A stretch of DNA of 64,000 nt, taken from the NCBI GenBank assembly GCA_022579005.1, contig MU401456.1, positions 522,607-586,606 on the forward strand, read 5' to 3'. The notes beneath the pieces are model-generated. The model was given only the letters and a program-made list of their open reading frames with translations, did not search any database and was not told the origin of the DNA. This stretch comes from Poronia punctata. Lineage: Eukaryota; Ascomycota; Sordariomycetes; Xylariales; Xylariaceae. The position numbers and the translations under genes are program-made. Position 1 is the stretch's first letter, and each line of letters opens with the position of its first letter. This document shows, piece by piece, positions 1 through 13,290 of the stretch.

Positions 1-2096
<2,096 letters not shown>

Positions 2097-2220
2097 AGAG
2101 AAGAAAGATGGGTAGGACACCAGCATAGATGGGAATGTCTGGCCGTTGTTAATGATGCATTCCATGTGTTTTGTTGATCGAAGTTGTCTGTGATTGTGAT
2201 GTTGGAATGAGAAAAAGACA

Positions 2221-2226
2221 AATAAA
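2221..2226 (+). terminator. Probable MCM6 polyadenylation signal
   Basis: An exact AATAAA hexamer lies about 125 nt downstream of the MCM6 stop codon and is followed by a T-rich tract at about 2266-2277. The position suits a fungal poly(A) signal; no cDNA is available to confirm it. Confidence 0.45.
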
Positions 2227-4156
2227 GCGGCGTCTACGGAGTTTTGTTTGCCATTTACCCCTTTGTCTTTTTTTTTCCGCGGATCAGTTACGACTTAGTC
2301 ACCTAGGCTAGAATTACGATTGATCGTGGGGGAAAGCATGCATGAAATACCATAACCTACATACAACTCGGACCTATTTATCATTTCTTGCTTGTTGCTC
2401 ACATAAAACGTGCTTATGTCGACCTAGAAATCCAAGACTTACAAAGAGAAGAGACCAAGGTGGAAGCCTACAGTACTATTTATGCATGCTCCTAGAGCAG
2501 CAAAAATACCTGCTTTACCTACTACTATAAAACTCTAACCCTTTATAAACTAACTGTGTATTTCAAAGCTAAAAGAAGAAATATCAAGTTTAGTTATAAA
2601 GATATTTATTAATTAAACACATCTACTCGTATGTTACTTGCTTTGATTGACATAATTTATAACCTACAGTACGTTGAAAATAACATATCCTCTAACCTAG
2701 ACTATGTAGATAGGGCATATGTCACATATTATCAACAGGGAGAAAAAATTGTCAATATGTAAAAGTAAAAGCCTCCCAGGGTTCGAATACAAGTACGTAT
2801 ATCGTGGACTTCTAGGAGTAGGTTACGTAAGTAAGTTACCCGCCCTAACCAACATGGGCTTAATAACAATTACACGTATATCAGTCACGTATTGGTTTCT
2901 CCCTTTTTGGTCCACGCTACCCGGATGGTAAGATCCCTACACACTCGAGTATCAAAGCAATCGATGCGCTTCTGTTTTGAAACTATAACTACAAGGCAGA
3001 TTACAAGTACACTTAAATTACCAACAGGCCTCAACTAGTCACAGACTTAGCCAAGGGGAAAATGAAGATATTGGCACATAGTATTCTACTGTCTTTCAAT
3101 CACACTACTTCCTTTATTAATGGCATCACTTCAGCAAGGGATAGTATGGACAATGTTTCTCTTAGTGATTATGTTCGGTCTGGCCTTCTTGCCCAGTTTG
3201 TATTCCGACGGTCCGTGTATCTGTTCATCTGCCACCCGACCAGCAAGCGACCAAGTGAGACACATGAGTTGAATGCTACACACAGCTTCAACAGCTGGTT
3301 AGTGGCAGCTCATAGGACACAGCACAAGACGGGACGCGTCCTCACTGTCGTGCAAAAAAACGCAGAGAAAAAGTGCTAGTTAGACTTCCCATACTCGGGG
3401 AAGCCAATGTTCGTCTCATGCACCATGCCACCGCAGTTTGTGCGTCATTGGTTGATGTGGCCCAGGGAATATCCTCGTTAGACCCTAGTACTTCCTTCAT
3501 TGCAATTGGAAATGAAAGCTCTGATATCGGTAGTATCGGCGGGGGAATAGGCTTCGCTTCGCCAGGTAGAATTTCCCGAAGTATCCGCTAGTTAAGACGG
3601 GATTCCGTGCATGAGAGACCGGAAAGACGCCCCAAATTATTTCCCGAACATACGTTGAATACAGAGATGTACTCGTGTTCATCGTATTGTCCCTTCCCTT
3701 TTCCCTTCCCCCTCCAGTTGCGACCCCGGCAGAGTGCCTACATTGATCATGATGAAGTCTCAAAACATCGTGACAATAAGATAAAACACCTGGTCCATTT
3801 GGTAGGCACCGAAGGCCAGGGCCAGGTGCGATAGACGAAAAGAAATGACCGGTGCGTATGTTGTGTTTAGTGTTGCGAACAGCAAACACGGACTCCTGCT
3901 CTGAGAATATACCGTGCGCTACACCGAGAAAATTGCCGGATGGGCTAGTTATACAGAACTGCCTCTGTAGCCGAGCTGGGGTTGGTGGCTGTCCCCCTAT
4001 ATGCTATCGGCCGGAAAATGTTGATATCCTCTCCAAACGCTGCAGCACCAGGAGAATTATAGAAGGTCGTGTACGTAAAGTGGTGGGAAAGGAACGGGCT
4101 GTGAATGGACAAGACGTCCTCAGATCCTTTCGTCGACTCGACGTGCCGATTCAATA
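2227..4156. other. Convergent intergenic region, no gene seen
   Basis: This is about 1.9 kb of AT-leaning DNA between the 3' ends of MCM6 and the large disordered-protein gene. Open frames here (for example 3062-3379 and 3852-4376) have no recognisable domain or codon bias. It presumably holds both 3' UTRs. Confidence 0.6.
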
Positions 4157-7100
4157 TTACGCTGCGGAAGCGGACGGCTGTCTGCTCCAAGTGTCCCGGG
4201 ACCGGAAATTACGCGGCCCACGGCTCGACGCAGTCCGGCCAGACATCGACATAGATAGGTGGTCAGAGGTGTGCTCTAATGTCTCCCGGGGGACACGTCG
4301 ACCGCCCTTGGGAGGATGTCGAGTGCGATCCCCGCCACGGACCGGCGGACGACGAGGATTACTTCCAGACCGATAGTTAAGCACCGGAGCCATTACCGTC
4401 TTCGCATCCGACATACCAGGTGCGAATATACGAATCACGCTCTTCCCATGCACATAATCAAAGCCAAACCTAAACGGCTCGCTTCCCGTCGGGTCCACGC
4501 GTAGCTTGGCCGGAGCAGGATGCCAATTGGGCAATACGGCTTGCCATGCCGCATCTGGCGTCTCGGTTGGGAGGCGCACAGCCGGGAGAGAACCCATCTC
4601 TTGCTCCCCGAAGCATTCCTCTGCCATCTCTTTGCTAGTAAACGAACTATCCTCTGTTAATTCTGTGCCGGACGGGGAGAGTACAGGCACATCCATGACA
4701 TCCTGCGACCGAGGAAATTCAATCGGCGCCATCATTGAGGGGACTGGTGCAGGCTTAATCAGCGAAGTCGCTTTCTTCCCCATCAGACTGTTAATCCGGC
4801 TCTGCCAGTTCTCCTGTGACGCTATCTCGTGAGGTTTCTGCGGAATGCCGCTAAATCCACGGCCGCGGCTACCCGGACGTCCAGATGCGCTTGTATCGGT
4901 TGCTCTTGGTGCGGTCGACGACACAGCGGCGGCGGCGGCGGCTACGGCAAAGGACGCGGGGCCTTGCTTGACTGGGGGCGCGATAGGGCCAGGAGCTGCC
5001 GTCTGCGGAGAGGGCGGAAGCCTCACTCTCGGTCTCTGAGGCGGGAGCGCAACATGAGGTTTGGTAGCATCGCCATCATATACAGGATGGCCGTCGGCGG
5101 TAGGCGGTGGGGGGGTAGGTGATTTCGACCGTGCGGATACCTGTGATGGCGCTTCCTGGTGGTAGATATCTCTAGTGGTCGGGAAAAAGCGTGATCCAGT
5201 GCGAATCTGTGCCGCGGGGCCGGTGGGAGGCGAGGCGGAAATTTGTTTTCCTACTTCAGGGCGCGAGCTTGTCTTGTCAACATCTTGATGTTCCGTGGCT
5301 TGGTCCCGACGCGACGTTATCAAAGGGCCTACACGGGCACGTTGGCCGTCTTCATTCAGTTCAACCGGGCGCCACGTGTCTGTTACAACCGGGCCGGTGG
5401 CTGTATCGCCCAGCGCTTCCCTTTGCTTGATTCTTTCTAAACGCCTCCGTTCATCGTCGGCCTTGACGTCAAAAGCCTTCCAGGCACTCGCCGTGTTAGG
5501 TTGTGCACGTGGCGGCCCAATAGGAGCCAGGCGGTTCAGTTGGGCCTCGGCCTGCGGCACCTGAGAAGCAGGTCTCGGGGGGCCAATTGGTCCAGGACGA
5601 TGGATCGTGTTAACACCTGTAGCCACATGCGAGTCGGGTAAAGGCCCAATATCAGCATTGAATGTCCCGTTACCCAGCGAACGATCATTACCAGGCGCAC
5701 CCCACACGTTACGCGAAGCGTTCTGGTGGGCGCTTGTCCAAGTCTGAAACCGTTCCGGCTGATGGACCGTATCGGTCCATGTCTGTGGGTGTTGATTATG
5801 CGTCGCGGTCCCCTGATGTGCTGGGGCCATGCGACTATGCTCATATCCTACTGGGCGTTTTGCTGACCCGTTCTGTGCACGTGAGTTAGGTTCGGTGAAT
5901 TCTTTCGGTTCCGGTTCAGACTCTCCTGCAATGGGCCTCTCAACCGTGTTTTCGGACGTGGGTGCTGCCATGGGTGCCTGGTCAGATGTTGTCGTCCCGT
6001 CAGCGATAGTCTTGGGGCGTGCAGAAAGCGATGGTGGTATTTCGGTCCGTGGTGAAACAACAGACGCATCTTTCTTGACACTCTTACGCTCTGGAGCTGG
6101 CCCAAGTGCCTTTAGTTTCTCCGCAATGCGTGCTTTCTTCGCTTCCTCTTCGGCTCTCTCCTCGTCCTGCCGGCGCCGAATCGCTTCTTCTCGCTTTTGT
6201 TTCATAAACTCCTTTTGAGACTTTTCCAGATCCATGTCGGCCTGTTGCGGTTGCTGGGGCTCCGGCTGCGAAGCATTGTGCGATGGAGCAGCGTGAACCT
6301 GTGGAAGTGACGGCAGTGCCTGGTGGTACATCGGCGGTTGGTGTGGGCCTTGATTTGAGAGTTTGTTCCCTAAGGGATAGGCCTGGGAGGGAACAGAACC
6401 CTTCACGTTTTGAGACATAGGGCTGGCATGCGGCGGGAGTCCCTGCCCTTGTATTGAGCCAGGTTCGTGTGGCATCGGCACGTCATGGGGCTTTCCTCCA
6501 AGTCGGGGCGCGAGGTGACCGCTTCCCCCACTAACGTTCGAGGAACCTCGACGACGAGTATACGGGTCTTCCTGTGCGCTGCTTCGGCTCGTTTGGAAAG
6601 CGGCAGATGGTTCTGCGGGTCCTTGGTCATAATAGATCTGTCGCTGCAAAACCGCGGGCTGACGAGTATGGCTATCTCCACGAGATCCTCTTCTATCCGA
6701 AACTGGCTCGTAACGACCAGACTGAGAGTTGTATAACTCTCTACTGGAGGGCACCGACCCATCACGATAATTCCGACTGAAATCATCTGCCGCAATTTCC
6801 TTGGTTGCGGGTGGGGGTGTGACACTATTAGCGGGTGGTCCGTCACGCGGCGCTAGTCGTAAAGTCATTGGGTTTGGTACCTCCATCACAGCCGGCGGGG
6901 CTCTATCTACTGGTGGTAAGGCAGCCCAAGGAGACTTGACGGGACCTGGTGGTGCTGCTGGTTTAGCGACTAATGTCGGCTTTTCCTGAACACCCTTAAG
7001 GACCAGACCCTTACCCGATGCTAATACACCAGGTTTGATAGACAGGCCTTCGGTGGTATGCGGGGTTGCAATGGGGGCGGAAGATATTGGCTTGGGGGCC

Positions 7101-8174
7101 GGGGTTGGGGCCGGGGCCGGTTCTTTATTTACTTTAGCGGTGGATATGGGTCGAACCGCCGGGCTTGCTGGTATTTCTTCGGCCTGGGGCAACGTGATTT
7201 TGGTGCCGTCTGTCCATGTTATAGTATCCGGCGCCCAGTTCTCGTCTTCGACAATATCCGCCCAGTCCGTTTGACTTTTCATGTCCTCGGGCCGGAGACG
7301 TTCTGCCATATGAATTCCGGCATTTTTGAGCTCTTCGTCTGATCTTTTCTTCGCTTCTGGCTGGGTAGGGACTGGAACATATTAGTTAGACATGGTACTC
7401 AAAGATGACAAATAATGATCAAGGTCGGCATTGCACGTACCCCGGTTGCGATTCCAGACGGAGGTTGATTCATTTCCACCAGATGTCTTCCCGTTAGCAG
7501 CCAGCGACTTTGGCCCCCCCCCTAAGGTGCTACCGGACTTTGCCACGAGCTTCAGACGCGAAGCAGACGACGAGGCGTTGGGTTGGGGTGCGACTGACGG
7601 TGACCCGGCGGCGGATTCGGGACGGGATGTTGAATTGGCTGAGCCCTTAGACGCGAGAAATGTGCGATTAACGGAAACAGACTTGAAGCTCAAGGGCTTC
7701 TTGACGGCGGACGAAGATCGGGCATGGCCTTTGTCACCAGATAGCTTGTTTGGGTCCGTTTTGAATGCTTCCGTATCCGAGCCACCACTAACACTGGCTT
7801 CTGCAGAATTAACAAGTTCGTCGGCAATTTCGGCGATAATTTTATTCTCGACTTCGTCTCCAGAACCGTTCACTGCGATGTTCGGCCGATCGGCATCCTG
7901 AAAGTCGGTCCCGGTTGCATTGGCTTGGCTCTGTGGAAACCCAAACGTCAGCAACATGATCACACAACCACCCAGTGCGATGAGTTATATTTCCGATGGG
8001 AGGACGACGAAGAAAATAAGCTGCACGCAATGGCGCATTATCAGGCGATACAAGACAGAAGATAAAAGGGCAATCGATGTTGTAGACGAAGACAGGACAA
8101 TCAATACTCACAAGTGATGGCTCATTCGAAGATACGTCGACTGGCCCTCCAAAAGTGGCCTCAGTAGCCATCAT
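4157..8174 (-). CDS. Large intrinsically disordered protein of unknown function
   Basis: Three exons (8112-8174, 7441-7930, 4157-7371) give 1255 residues. Intron 1 (7931-8111) starts GTGAGT and ends CCACAG. Intron 2 (7372-7440) starts GTACGT, has a CTAAC branch point and ends TTCCAG. The start is the first ATG of the open frame (MMATEATFGG). Most of the protein is low-complexity, rich in Pro, Ser, Ala and Gln. Three parts stand out. One is a tryptophan-rich block just after the second intron (DWADIVEDENWAP followed by WTDGTKITLP). The second is a highly charged K/R/E predicted coiled coil near residues 562-605 (nt about 6095-6238). The third is an Arg/Gly/Ser-rich tail. The tryptophan block looks like a conserved anchor and I have an impression of similar fungal proteins, but I cannot name a family. 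RNA-binding or translation-related roles would be speculation from composition. Confidence 0.8.
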
Positions 8175-9692
8175 CCGGGTATGGAGTCACAGGGTCGTAT
8201 GGTAGGAGGCAAAAAGTCCGAGCGCGCGCAGAAAATATTCTTGTGCTGTTGTTGACCAAATGATCCCTAAGTTGACTAGGCAGCGGAGCTGAAGATGGTG
8301 TGTTGTTCTGGGCAAACTCTCAAGCTTTGTACTTGGCGTCACTTGATGGCGGAGGGGTCTTGAAATGAAGAGGACAGTGTCAACAATCGCAAACAATGCG
8401 ACGTATAACCCGTGAAACGAAAACAGGCGCCTTCTTCAAAGCAGGCAGCGTTATGATGTACAAGAATGCTCAACGGGGAGAGGAAGGGCACAAGGCGTAT
8501 GAATTGTTCCTGTCGTGGCGGTTGCAAAAGTTGCGAGTCTTGAACTCTGGATGGCCTGACAGCAGAAAAGTGGAGAAGGTACACAGCTGGAACTTGAAAG
8601 GCTGAGGCATCAGCTGTCAGCATACGGAAATAGAGAGTTGGCAGCCGCACGATTTACAGAAGAATGGTCACCTGAAACTACATCAAAGTAAACTTAACCT
8701 ACATACATACAAATTACAATAGTTACTTGAAAGTAATATGTTAGGTAAGTTACGTGCGTATATACATACACCTCAGTGCGAGGGCTCATTGACATCAAGG
8801 GTCGGATTCCACAGGCCTACAACCAACAAGCCAGAGAGTGTCTAATTACAACGTATACATCCTAGTGTACCTACCTACCTACCTCATGTAGGACGTACCT
8901 ACGTAATATACCTAGACCAAACCTCATGCTGCTGTAGCCCGTAGGTATGTCAATAGGAATACGGCACCAGATATGTGGGAATTGCCCAGATGGCCTTTCA
9001 CTTATGACATGTATGTATGTTTATACCTCTGAATATCTATATTATGTATCTTACTTGCTTAAGACAGCTCACCTAACAGGTACTTCTCAGGTATCTACCA
9101 GATATTTCAATACCAATCTGCGCTGATACAGCAACATCAAAGGGACCGACAAGCAGATACCTGCTCAAATAAATGTCTTACCTGTGTATCTTTAAGTTAC
9201 AGCCCTTTTCCTGGTATACAGATTTGAACCTACATGCAAGCTACGTCTGATGCAGACTGTAACTAAATTATCTACTACCTTGTATGTCAAGCAAGTCATA
9301 TCCCTACTCGGATCCCGTACCTATCTGCAAATAGTTGTCAGGCATATGTGGTATGACAAATCCAACCCCAGGTGGAACCGAAACAGGCAACGCTGTATTA
9401 GGGTTAACCAGTAGACCACTGTCGCCTCTACGACGTGGTCCTTCTAGGAACAGTTGACTATGAATGTAATATTTTTTGCTCCAGTATACATAAGCCGACG
9501 GACAGCTACAATGGACCTTCGAACGCCACACCTAGCTGGATGTGATGAAACAAAGGAAATTTATTCCGAGAAAACTCTCTTCGCTTTGCTAGTACACGAT
9601 GGCTTCCCTAGGCATCGTCATTTGGTTTTATGTACAATGACAACCTTTTGGGGCCTTCTATCTTCCCCATCATACAGTGTCTTGTCATCCGC
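8175..9692. other. Intergenic region, no gene seen
   Basis: It lies between the start of the large disordered-protein gene and the 3' end of ATP17, so it should hold the former's promoter and leader (about 8175-8700) and the latter's 3' UTR. From about 8690 on it is rich in TACCTA/TAGGTA runs (for example around 8870-8885). No coding frame is supported. Confidence 0.6.
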
Positions 9693-10391
9693 TTAGTGGG
9701 CGTTGTTCTTGTGGTGGCCTAAAACTCATAGTCAGTGGGATCAATGTCGTTTTGAGCTATATGGTATTTGCCGACTTACGTAGGTGGAAGTAGTAAGTCA
9801 TAGGGTATCCGATGACCAGAATAAGGGCAATGGCGTGAATGACAGCTATATGCGAGAAACGTTCATGTCAGCGCTTTGTGTCCCTGTTTCCTCGTCCACC
9901 CGGAGATGTAGATGCTGGAACGTATATATTGCAACATACGCTTAGCAGTGGGGTTCTTTCCGAAGTGCTTTGCCTGGTATCGGCCCAAGACGCCGGTGGC
10001 CTTGACCTCGGGAGCAGGTCCTCGGGGAAGCTTCTCGTAGAAGTTGACAACGCGCTTCATACGAATGGCATCGGGGGCGGCACCGATAGCCTATAATTCC
10101 GTCAGAAAATTCCGTCGCATAAGTTTGTTTCGCCCTGTTTCCTAAGCATTTCCTCCCCTAGCATCATCTACGCCTGTTGATTTTAGGGCTCTCGGGGATT
10201 CGGTTTGGATCTAGCGCAACAGCAGCGCGGGGATGGAGAGAATTCATATAGTTCGAGGAGACACATACACTAGGCGATGCGACCTTGAGTTCACTAGGTT
10301 AGCATCAGAAGAAATATTGTGGCCATGCGTGGTCTTGACAAACCTTAGGGGGGATGAGGGTGGAGAGACCCCGACGAGTGACGAAGCTCAT
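9693..10391 (-). CDS. ATP17: Mitochondrial ATP synthase subunit f
   Basis: Small membrane subunit of the Fo sector of mitochondrial F1Fo-ATP synthase, in the inner membrane. Five coding exons: 10344-10391, 10269-10283, 9940-10090, 9780-9845 and 9693-9718 (101 residues, the usual fungal length). The protein starts MSFVTRRGLSTLIPPK. It continues with the conserved block MKRVVNFYEKLPRG and the GRYQAKHFGKNP segment, has one membrane helix (VIHAIALILVIGY), and ends HHKNNAH. Exon 2 is only 15 nt (VASPS), yet it is needed to join PPK to AIGAAPDAIR in the family-typical way. Introns begin GTTTGT, GTATGT, GTATGT and GTAAGT. The gene is divergent from NDUFS4, with 395 bp between start codons. The serine ending the microexon replaces a lysine I expect from relatives, which leaves slight doubt about that splice boundary. 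Confidence 0.92.
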
Positions 10392-10494
10392 ATTGGCAGG
10401 TCGTGTATGTTAACTCGAGAGAAGGAGAGTATCAATTGCGACTGGCACACACAATTGTATCGTATGTGACGTGGAAGCGACGTTGAACCAAGGG

Positions 10495-10499
10495 ATTGG
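10495..10499 (-). promoter_or_regulatory. CCAAT box (minus orientation)
   Basis: ATTGG on the plus strand, 104 bp upstream of the ATP17 start codon and oriented towards it. A five-base motif is weak alone; the support is position and gene function. Confidence 0.4.
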
Positions 10500-10587
10500 A
10501 TAGACGGTGTCAATTGTTGGTTGATTCAGTAGCTTGAATTTGAGGTGAGCGAAAAGGCCGCTTCACTGTTTGCCGGCTTCGCAGTAG

Positions 10588-10592
10588 CCAAT
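10588..10592 (+). promoter_or_regulatory. CCAAT box (plus orientation)
   Basis: TAGCCAATCA context, about 195 bp upstream of the NDUFS4 start codon, a usual distance for a CBC/HAP site. Confidence 0.45.
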
Positions 10593-10786
10593 CATGTTCG
10601 CCCAAGCTACTTCCATCAGCCCCACTGCAGCCGGCCTACTGTAGCCCCGACAGCCTGGCCACACAGCCTATCGTAGCTCGCCTTTCGCGCTTATTTAATG
10701 TTGCAATTGAGCATCATCCGCACCAGCAACCCCAACCCCCAACGAACCGGCCATTGACCGCGTACTGGTCAATTCGACTCGCGACG

Positions 10787-11536
10787 ATGGCCTCCCTTCG
10801 AACACAGACAGCTGCTCGGCTGCTCCGGGCCTCCGCTCCAGTGGCGAGCCGGCCTGCTTTCGTCACGTCTCAGCGACGTATGAAATCCGAAGACGCCTCG
10901 ACCGGACTGACCCAGACTAAACCTGCTCCTCCCGAGGTTCGTCCTGCGAACGCTCCCGATTATGGCATTCATACCGACAAGGCTACATCGTACGCATACT
11001 CCCGGCCGCATTTAGACGAACAATAAAGTCGTATTGACGAATATGAACAGCACCTTTTCCCCTGTGCCTAAGCGGGTAATGGATGGCAGTGAAGATGTTA
11101 ATACGCTTCCCGCTGCTGTTATATCCGGGGCTCCCATCGAGCTGCAAGCAAGAACTGTCCGGTATGTACCATAAACCCGGGAGAATATGCATTCAAAGGT
11201 TCAGGACCTAACGAGAGATTCTGTAGCATCTACCAACCATCTAAACCCGCTACCCAGTCCGGCAACTGGGGCACTCGCCACTGGCGAATGGATTGGGATG
11301 TTTTAGCGAAGGGACATCGATGGGAGAACCCGCTGATGGGCTGGCAAGCATCTGGCGATTTTATGCAAGGCACGAGGCTCGAGTTTCAAAGCAAGGAAGA
11401 TGCCATTCGCTTCGCCGAAAAGCAAGGTTACGAGTATTTTGTCCAAGAGCCGAACGAGAGAGCTTTCACACCCAAGGCTTATGCGAACAACTTCATGTAT
11501 TCGCCCAAAAAACTTAAGCATGTGCGAACTAAGTAA
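10787..11536 (+). CDS. NDUFS4: NADH:ubiquinone oxidoreductase subunit NDUFS4 (21-kDa/18-kDa type)
   Basis: Accessory subunit of mitochondrial complex I, near the NADH-oxidising arm. Exons 10787-10989, 11051-11161 and 11227-11536 give 207 residues. The N-terminus (MASLRTQTAARLLRASAPVA) is rich in Arg, Ser and Ala without acidic residues, as expected of a mitochondrial presequence. The conserved NDUFS4 region covers roughly residues 95-200 and includes WRMDWDVL, GHRWENPLMGW, SKEDAIRFAEKQGY and the terminal NNFMYSPKKLKHVRTK. Both introns (61 and 65 bp, donors GTACGC and GTATGT) keep frame. The chosen start is the first ATG; the frame is open for 33 nt upstream but only with a TTG. It shares its promoter with ATP17. 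Confidence 0.95.
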
Positions 11537-12092
11537 GTAGAAGAGGACTCATGGAGAAGCATCATTGTTTGTACATATATCTACCCAAACAACTGTAGTC
11601 TCACAGTCTCGCGAATATGGTTGAAACCCTCCCTGCCGTGTGACTTGAGACATTGGTAGGATGTATTATTCGTCTTTTGGAAAGATTGTTCAATCGAACA
11701 GGATTTAACTTAAACGCCCAATATGCCGGTACTAGGTCCGACAGCCCCTAGTATCACGTATTCGTAAACGCCATGCCCTTTTCTACCCAGCTTTTTGACG
11801 TGAAAATAGAAAGTGTCATGAAATGGATGCAGCGGGCCATCATGGTGCCCGTCCTATGTTTCCCAAACGCCATCGCCATATTCGTAAATCATCAAAAAAC
11901 AAAAGCGAAGCAGACAACTGCTATCAGAAGGCTCGAGGACGTGAAGACATGCCCGTTCTAGCCATATATCGGGTCATTGCTCCAACAGCAAGCCCTTGGG
12001 CTCGAAAAGAGCCGGGAGGCGGGCAGCGTCTGTTCCGAAGCTAACCTCTAGGGCAAGTAGGTGGCCCAGCAAGAATTCCGAAGTACACGTTT
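11537..12092. other. Convergent intergenic region
   Basis: It holds the 3' UTRs of NDUFS4 (plus) and GID8 (minus). No additional gene is seen; the open frames at 11773-12044 lack any family resemblance. Confidence 0.6.
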
Positions 12093-13290
12093 CTATGTCG
12101 TAATCATATCCCCGGCGCCGTCCTCATCGCCGTCGAGGCCCAGCTCAAGCCTGGGTAAGTCTTTCTTGGTATCTTTACGTGTAACATCTTCGCTCCAGGC
12201 TCTTATCCGTGTAATTTGCCAGATGGCGGCTTCATCGCGCTGGCGCTGAAGTTCCGAGATGGCTCCATTTACCTGGTCAGCAACTTCTCTTCTGAAACTT
12301 GGCTTTAGAAGGGCCGCCAGAGATGGCTCCAATTTATCCTGTGGGAATACAAGAAGAGACATCGTCTTCTCCAGGTCGTCAAGGAAGGCTTGATTAGCTG
12401 CGGCCATGGGACCCAGTTTAGTCTGTGCAAATTTCAATGCCGCCCTGACATCACGGTCCGGGCCGTTATTACAATCTCGGATCAGTTCTACTAGTTGCAG
12501 TCGCAATAGGGCAAATAATAATGTGTCGTCATCGTCTAATATCTATGGCCAAGTCAGCAGGTACTAGCGGCATAAAGGCAAAAATAAAACTTGGTATGCT
12601 CGAGAGAAATCTCATAGAAAAGTGGTTGTTTCTCATCAGTGATCCGAAGACCATAAGAGTGGTGCATGATAAAACTCGTGTTCTAATCCTTGGACAGGGC
12701 ATGAAGAGGGCTTCGGAGCAAAAGGGACGAAAATGGTGACATACGGATGGGTATACTTCATGCAGATCTTGTATGGCTTTCTCTATTTCGCCATTATGAA
12801 TGAGCATTCGTATATTCAGCCTCATTTGAATAGCTGCTGTTGGTTGTTGGGCCGGGAGGTTAGCCTCCAGCGAGAACTTGGCGGCAGCATTGGGATAACC
12901 AGCGACGGTCAGATAATCGAGAATCAAGGCATTGATGTCGCTTCACAGTTGGTTGGTTAGCCATATAGGACGACAATAAACTGGATAGAGGGAGCAAAGT
13001 GCGTAAAGGTGGGTGTATCAGATAAAGAAGATAAAAATCGATCTCCGCATGGTATACTCAGAGAGATTCCCATTGATAGTTTATTACATCATTTAGAAAA
13101 TAGGGAGGGTGGAGGCACAGAATGTGATCGAGTTTGAACTTACCTTTTCTGCGTCCTAAAATCTTCCACCAGCGTGTTAAAGGCATGCTTCATTGGAGTT
13201 GCAGTTGACGTTGAGGAGCTCTGCGCGAGGCTATCGTCAGTTTTCTCAGGTCGGCGGACCCTATCAATGGTAATCCGACTGGCATACCAT
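12093..13290 (-). CDS. GID8: GID8/TWA1-like subunit of the GID/CTLH E3 ubiquitin ligase
   Basis: GID8 is a scaffold subunit of the GID/CTLH complex, which in yeast degrades gluconeogenic enzymes when glucose returns. Four coding exons (13288-13290, 13144-13220, 12745-12940, 12093-12542) give 241 residues. The N-terminus reads M-SSSTSTATPMKHAFN, followed by a LisH motif (ALILDYLTVAGYPNAAAKF, about residues 30-50). Next come CTLH (IRMLIHNGEIEKAIQDLHEVYP) and the CRA-like helical region (LRLQLVELIR to RREVADQVNGAI), then an acidic C-terminus. Introns start GTATGC, GTAAGT and GTATGT. The first coding exon is the ATG alone: GTATGC follows directly, a CTGAC branch point and CGCAG acceptor close the 67-bp intron, and the second exon begins in the family-typical SSSTSTATP. 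Without that intron no start codon is available in frame. Confidence 0.9.

Larger units (their letters stand above)
10392..10786. promoter_or_regulatory. Bidirectional promoter of ATP17 and NDUFS4
   Basis: Only 395 bp separate the start codons of two divergent genes that both encode mitochondrial respiratory-chain proteins. The interval carries two CCAAT boxes in opposite orientation (10495-10499 on minus, 10588-10592 on plus), about 90 bp apart. CCAAT is bound by the HAP/CBC complex, an established regulator of respiratory genes in yeasts and Aspergillus. Shared regulation is inferred. Confidence 0.6.

Noticed and set aside
2765..2795. GGGTTCGAATAC, possible tRNA B box
   Set aside because: No acceptor, D or anticodon arms in the surrounding 90 bases.
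4829..7342. Several plus-strand open frames of 60-130 codons
   Set aside because: They are antisense shadows of the biased composition in exon 3 of the large disordered-protein gene.
9210..9235. GATTTGAACC, possible T-loop of a tRNA
   Set aside because: The flanking bases do not form a T-stem and no cloverleaf can be drawn.
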